A DNA stretch of 64,000 nt from Saussurea involucrata (taxonomy: Eukaryota > Streptophyta > Magnoliopsida > Asterales > Asteraceae), in NCBI GenBank assembly GCA_033807775.1, contig CM066313.1, positions 91,707,484 to 91,771,483 on the forward strand. Reading direction: 5' to 3'. The first letter of the stretch is position 1. Each line of letters begins with the position of its first letter. Positions 61,894 through 64,000 of the stretch are shown here, piece after piece. Both the position numbers and the translations under genes were made by a program. The notes beneath the pieces were generated by a model. That model saw only the letters and a list, made by a program, of their open reading frames with translations, was not told where the DNA came from and searched no databases.

Positions 61894-62571
61894 ATTCCTT
61901 ACTAATCTACTTGAAATTATATACCGAAAGAAATAGTTTTTCGTGTACACAACTTTAATAAACTATTAACTAAAATAAATGAAAACATCAGCACATGAGT
62001 ACATGCTACCTGGTTGGTATATGGAATGTTTGTACCTTTTTATGGTTTTTTATGCGACAAAATCAGACTATTCTACAAACTTACTATTCTGTATGTTTTC
62101 TTACTCTTTTGTAGATTTGAAATTGTGGCCGAGTCTGAAGTTACAAAGGGATTTTTTATCCACTGTAAAATTAATTCTCAATTGTTGTCTCCCAAGATGA
62201 CCTATTCATGTCATCTCATATACAAACAACCCAAAAACTACTCTTTACCCGATGGCATCCTAGTAATAGAGAGAGTAAATTTTGGTCATCTTACTGATCA
62301 TAATCCATGGTATATCTATGTGATCCCTCCGAATACCCCGATTGTTGAACCAAATGTTGATGAAAACTCTCCCATTCCTTCATATGGCCGTAAGATAGAA
62401 GGTCATCCAAAGATGAGGAAAGATGGTTGGATGGAATGTCAATTCTTTAAAGTTATAACTACTTCCAACAGGACTATTAAGATGAATCTTTACTTCAGAA
62501 GTCGGGAAGAGAAAACACAAAATATTCTTTCTAGCATTATTGTGCAAGGCATTGAGTTTAGGCCCATGTAA
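51317..62571 (+). CDS. Receptor-like-type protein kinase with two PP2 (Nictaba-like) domains
   Basis: Seven exons: 51317-52222, 52312-52437, 55989-56098, 56324-56672, 56756-56923, 58982-59082 and 62115-62571. All junctions are GT-AG and keep frame, giving 738 residues. Kinase residues ~15-295: glycine loop GHGGFG at 30-35, K54, E70, HRD at 147-149 with K151 and N154, DFG at 167-169. It is an RD kinase with all catalytic residues present. PP2 domains occupy ~303-497 and ~498-738, each ending in GIEFRP. There is no signal peptide or membrane segment from this start, so it is likely a cytoplasmic kinase whose lectin-like PP2 part may bind glycans or phloem partners (inference). The ATG at 51317 (MSSEDFHHL) is chosen because a kinase of this family typically begins just before the LKIHLEDIKSATNNF-like segment. 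The ATG at 51128 would add 63 residues. Introns 2, 5 and 6 are long and filled with transposons. Confidence 0.85.
52312..56672 (+). CDS. Exons 2-4: first PP2 domain
   Basis: Exon 2 (YLLLLMKGFRYQDTT), exon 3 (WLSIDKNERACEIISATKC) and exon 4 (FDNVMEGVHDFKIKAEAHF, then INLVYKL and REDGWLVSQLYRF, ending FLEGIEFRPVNH). These follow the PP2 order: W-x-x-I-x-K start, a SRF-like block, the Y/V-K-L strand, DGW and the terminal GIEFRP. The phase pattern is 0/2/0. Intron 2 (3551 bp) holds the CACTA MITE and the antisense LINE. Confidence 0.8.
52480..52695. mobile_element. CACTA-type MITE (216 bp) in intron 2, TSD TTA
   Basis: Starts CACTAAAAAATAAAGAGG and ends CCTCATTATTTTGTAGTG. Flanked by TTA at 52477-52479 and 52696-52698. 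Confidence 0.88.
53040..55612 (-). pseudogene. 5'-truncated LINE (L1-type) reverse transcriptase, antisense in intron 2
   Basis: Minus-strand frames in order: a linker before RT (55300-55602, KWVTDGDENSKAFHAAMRYR), RT fingers (54937-55263, NKAPGPDDF and EFRPISLIG), RT palm (54491-54952, VDFEKAYDSIEW and VRQGDPLAPFLF), RT thumb (54132-54527, GLKINVGKSK and YLGLPVG) and a zf-RVT-like tail (53175-53420, CPRCENTIEELDHAL). The YADD box is at 54523-54542 but lies in another frame from the preceding palm; the usual residues between the two parts are missing, so a deletion caused the shift. ORF1 and endonuclease are absent, as expected for 5' truncation. No poly(A)/poly(T) tail is evident at the 3' (left) end, so ends are approximate. 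Confidence 0.85.
56101..56152. repeat. CT microsatellite at the start of intron 3
   Basis: Begins at the donor itself (AG|GTCTCTCTCT), so repeat length changes may affect the donor context of exon 3. Confidence 0.9.
56756..62571 (+). CDS. Exons 5-7: second PP2 domain and stop
   Basis: Exon 5 (EAYSLLRQGFLIDNGDK), exon 6 (WFSINKNMKKRLMIHAESF) and exon 7 (FEIVAESEVTKGFFIHCK, then KDGWMECQFFKV and a final GIEFRPM). These parallel exons 2-4 with the same phases. Exon 7 has an insertion of about 35 residues (PNTPIVEPNVDENSPIPS) not found in exon 4. Intron 5 (2058 bp) and intron 6 (3032 bp) are transposon-filled. Confidence 0.8.
56941..57009. repeat. (CT)n(TA)n compound microsatellite in intron 5
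   Basis: A run of CT changes abruptly to TA, as at 60073-60104 and 61561-61617. No foldback element follows this one. Confidence 0.9.
57620..58049. repeat. Degenerate direct duplication in intron 5
   Basis: Two blocks (about 57620-57780 and 57915-58045) share TTCATCTACCT, TTAACAAATTCATA-type and AATTGAAGATAAATGTTGAT stretches. GATGAAGGTTTGTGAAATGCG is repeated between them. The Tourist-like MITE at 58050 inserted at the end of the second block. Confidence 0.6.
58050..58405. mobile_element. Tourist-like MITE (356 bp), TSD TAA
   Basis: Starts GGGGGCGTTTGGTTTATC and ends CCCCCAACCAAACACCCCT, with TAA at 58047-58049 and 58406-58408. Related to 8694-9597. Confidence 0.8.
58545..58772. mobile_element. 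Tourist-like MITE (228 bp), second family, TSD TAA
   Basis: Starts GGTGGTGTTTGTTTTTTAAG and ends TTTTAAAACAAACAACCC; flanked by TAA at 58542-58544 and 58773-58775. Internal CAGAC/GTCTG units. Confidence 0.75.
59697..59821. mobile_element. Foldback element 1 in intron 6 (125 bp)
   Basis: A 22-bp inverted repeat (AGGGTCTCCTTCTTTTGTTAAC against GTTAACAAAAGAAGGAGCCCCT, one mismatch) flanked on both sides by TATATATATA. The middle repeats TGCATATATGCAC. Confidence 0.9.
59836..60075. mobile_element. Foldback element 2 in intron 6 (about 240 bp)
   Basis: Left arm with GGGGAAAACCTAAAAAAAACGG and CCCTTCATCTGGACGG; right arm with CCGTCTAGATGAAGGG and CCGTTTTTTTAGGTTTTC. Left flank TA repeat, right flank CT/TA repeat. 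Confidence 0.8.
60105..61562. mobile_element. Foldback element 3 in intron 6 (1458 bp, long arms)
   Basis: Arms of about 400 bp pair imperfectly. Left GGGTTCATTTGAAAAG and TTTCATTGTGCACATGAG; right CACGTGCACAATGAAAGATG and TTTTCATTTGAAC. Further in, AGAATTTCGTGCT at about 60380 pairs with AGCACGAAATTCTC at about 61270. The centre has a tandem duplication (about 60500-60715 and 60790-61010) full of ATTCATGATGAATAATACA palindromes. No coding capacity. Confidence 0.85.
61627..61835. mobile_element. Foldback element 4 in intron 6 (about 209 bp)
   Basis: Arms include AACGAACAAACTCATTAGTGATTTTA on the left (61671 on) and the complementary TAAAATCACTAATGATTTTG on the right, with a GC-rich loop (GGCCGCAGCTTCAGGTCC). 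Ends at TA repeats. Confidence 0.82.
61838..61891. repeat. (TA)n microsatellite, about 26 units
   Basis: The longest pure TA tract in the window, following foldback element 4 and 223 bp before exon 7. Confidence 0.95.
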
Positions 62572-62751
62572 ATGTACTTTTCTTTTCGTTTCATGTAGCA
62601 TTACCATTATTGTTTGTAACAAAATTACGTTTTATTATAGTTATTGGACTAGTTTATTCTCGAATCTTTTGTCATTCTCGTTAAACACTTCCATCCTACA
62701 ACATTTATTCCTTTTGATTCGGAATGCTCAACAACAATATTTGATTATGTT

Positions 62752-63495
62752 CAGGGGCGGAACACGACCGTTATATCTGGGGGGCCGAAATATAATACGA
62801 CAAAAATTTAGAGATAGAAATGATACGCATGTAAATTGTTTTTTATTTTCCTTTTCAGTGATCTAATATTAAATTTTAGAGAATATTTGTTAATGTAAGA
62901 CTACGGGTCGTTTACCAAACGCTTACTCGGTAAGTGCTTACCGGATGAACATGGCAAATACCGAGAATCTTACCCGGTAAGACCTATTGTAAGTAAAGGT
63001 GAAAGCTCTTACCCGTTAATGCTTACCATGTAAATTGTTGCATATGATACACATTTTGATGGAGTAAAAATCTTACTCGATAAGGTAAATGATAATGTTA
63101 AATTTTACCGGTAATTAAGCGTTTAGCGGGTAAGTGTTTGGGTAAACGACCCCTAGAACTCAAAGCGTTTAAACATTAACCGAAAAATAGTAATACAAGT
63201 TTGTTAGAGATTTTGGACTTTGAAAACTTTTGAAGAAAACGAGAATTTGAACGCAATTTGAAAATGCAATTTCATATTAGGGAAGAAAAAATGACCCAAA
63301 TTAAAAAAAAATTGACTAAAATTAAAAAAATGCTACAGAAGAGATTTGATACAATGACCTCCACGACATGGCCAAGGAGTGATAACCAGTTGAGCCACCC
63401 ACTAATATATGTCTCTAACGACATGTGTAATATTTGTGTAAAAAAACGGGGAGGGGGGCAAGGCCCCCGAAAGCCCCTAAAGGGGTCCGCCACTG
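62752..63495. mobile_element. hAT-type non-autonomous element (744 bp), perfect 8-bp TSD
   Basis: Starts CAGGGGCGGAACACG and ends GGGGTCCGCCACTG. Flanked by ATTATGTT at 62744-62751 and 63496-63503. It lies about 180 bp after the stop codon of the kinase gene and may be in or just past its 3' end. No transposase; the ORFs are incidental. Confidence 0.9.
62904..63152. mobile_element. MITE (249 bp) inside the hAT element, TSD CTA
   Basis: Starts CGGGTCGTTTACCAAACGCTT and ends AAGTGTTTGGGTAAACGACCC. Flanked by CTA at 62901-62903 and 63153-63155. Internal TTACCGGTAA and TTACCCGGTAAG palindromes. Confidence 0.85.
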
Positions 63496-63503
63496 ATTAT
63501 GTT

Positions 63504-64000
63504 GGTCATGGAAAGTGATGACTTACACATGAAGTGTTTGTAGAAGTGGGGTGAATACAAACACAACATATTTTCACTTTTTAATTTTTTTTTCTTCTAT
63601 ATTTGGGGTGGGGGAGTTTCTCTTACAAATCTGAAGAACTAAAGAAGTTATTCAAAGGATGACGTCGGATTTACTTCTGAAACACTTTCAAGAATGTTAT
63701 TTCAAAATATGTAAGTATGCATATTATAATGTGTGTCTTATTCTGATTGGTTGATCCATATATCCTAGTACTCTTCATGTCAACTTTTGAGCTTGATGTA
63801 GACTTCATTTGACTTACTTCAACCTTTAGCATGTCGAAGGACAATAAAGCAAACAAGGTACCAATAAGATGATGTTTTTGTACGTTAACCATGATAATTG
63901 GTGAGTAAAACTTGTTGGCCAAGTTTGTACTTTCAGGATCCGGCTTGCTTGTCATACTACTATTTGAATTTGCCATCGTTTGGCAAAAATAACCTAGCTT
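63504..64000 (-). other. Possible LTR fragment and an uncharacterised ORF at the right edge
   Basis: TTTGTAGAAGTGGGGTGAATACAAACACAAC at about 63537 resembles the end of the solo LTR at 41742 (same orientation), so an element may continue beyond the edge. On the minus strand, 63671-63976 is a 101-codon frame (starts MANSNSSMTSKPDPESTNL) that I do not recognise; it might be a gag start. Confidence 0.3.

Noticed and set aside
63258..63518. 86-codon ORF rich in Lys
   Set aside because: It lies almost entirely in the hAT element and is low in complexity.

Overview
The window looks like a transposon-dense stretch of a plant nuclear chromosome. The evidence is spliceosomal introns, a plant receptor-like kinase fused to phloem-protein-2 (PP2) domains, Ty1/copia and Ty3/gypsy LTR retrotransposons primed by initiator tRNA-Met, and hAT, CACTA and Tourist-like MITEs. 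The element types and the kinase-PP2 gene remind me of Asteraceae, perhaps lettuce (Lactuca). That is recognition, not proof.

About 1-8 kb holds a minus-strand copia element (Sirevirus-like gag, 280-bp LTR) set against a decayed gypsy chromovirus with ~2.1-kb LTRs. About 8-12.4 kb is MITE-rich and has no gene. About 12.4-22.3 kb holds a truncated gypsy LTR, then a second Sirevirus-like element whose long intron-containing ORF (possibly env-like, function unknown) is split by a 4.0-kb nested copia element with a perfect AACCC target duplication. About 22.3-29.8 kb is a plus-strand Sirevirus-like copia with a ~1,170-codon gag, a broken protease start, no remaining pol, several polypurine tracts and another env-like ORF fragment. 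About 29.8-40.4 kb holds two more gypsy chromovirus copies. About 40.4-47.6 kb is a minus-strand copia pol pseudogene interrupted by an Ac-like hAT MITE and by a solo LTR that itself contains another solo LTR, each with a perfect target duplication. About 47.7-51 kb is AT-rich with CACTA, Harbinger and hAT remnants.

The one convincing host gene lies at 51.3-62.6 kb (+). Seven exons encode a predicted 738-residue RD kinase followed by two PP2 (Nictaba-like) domains. Each PP2 domain is carried by a three-exon module with the same intron phases. Its large introns hold a CACTA MITE, an antisense 5'-truncated LINE, two Tourist-like MITEs and a row of four foldback elements sitting in TA microsatellites. 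Downstream is a hAT element with a perfect 8-bp duplication and a smaller MITE inside it.

The most notable unexplained pattern is dense arrays of CCGG-centred motifs (TCCGGA, TCCGGT, TCCGGG), spaced about 20 bp apart, in the leaders of the copia elements and in the LTRs of unrelated gypsy elements. A second is a pair of small hairpins with conserved stems and variable loops, followed by a splice-donor-like CAGGTAAGC, kept across the gypsy LTRs. No bacterial-style system, CRISPR array or RNA gene was seen.
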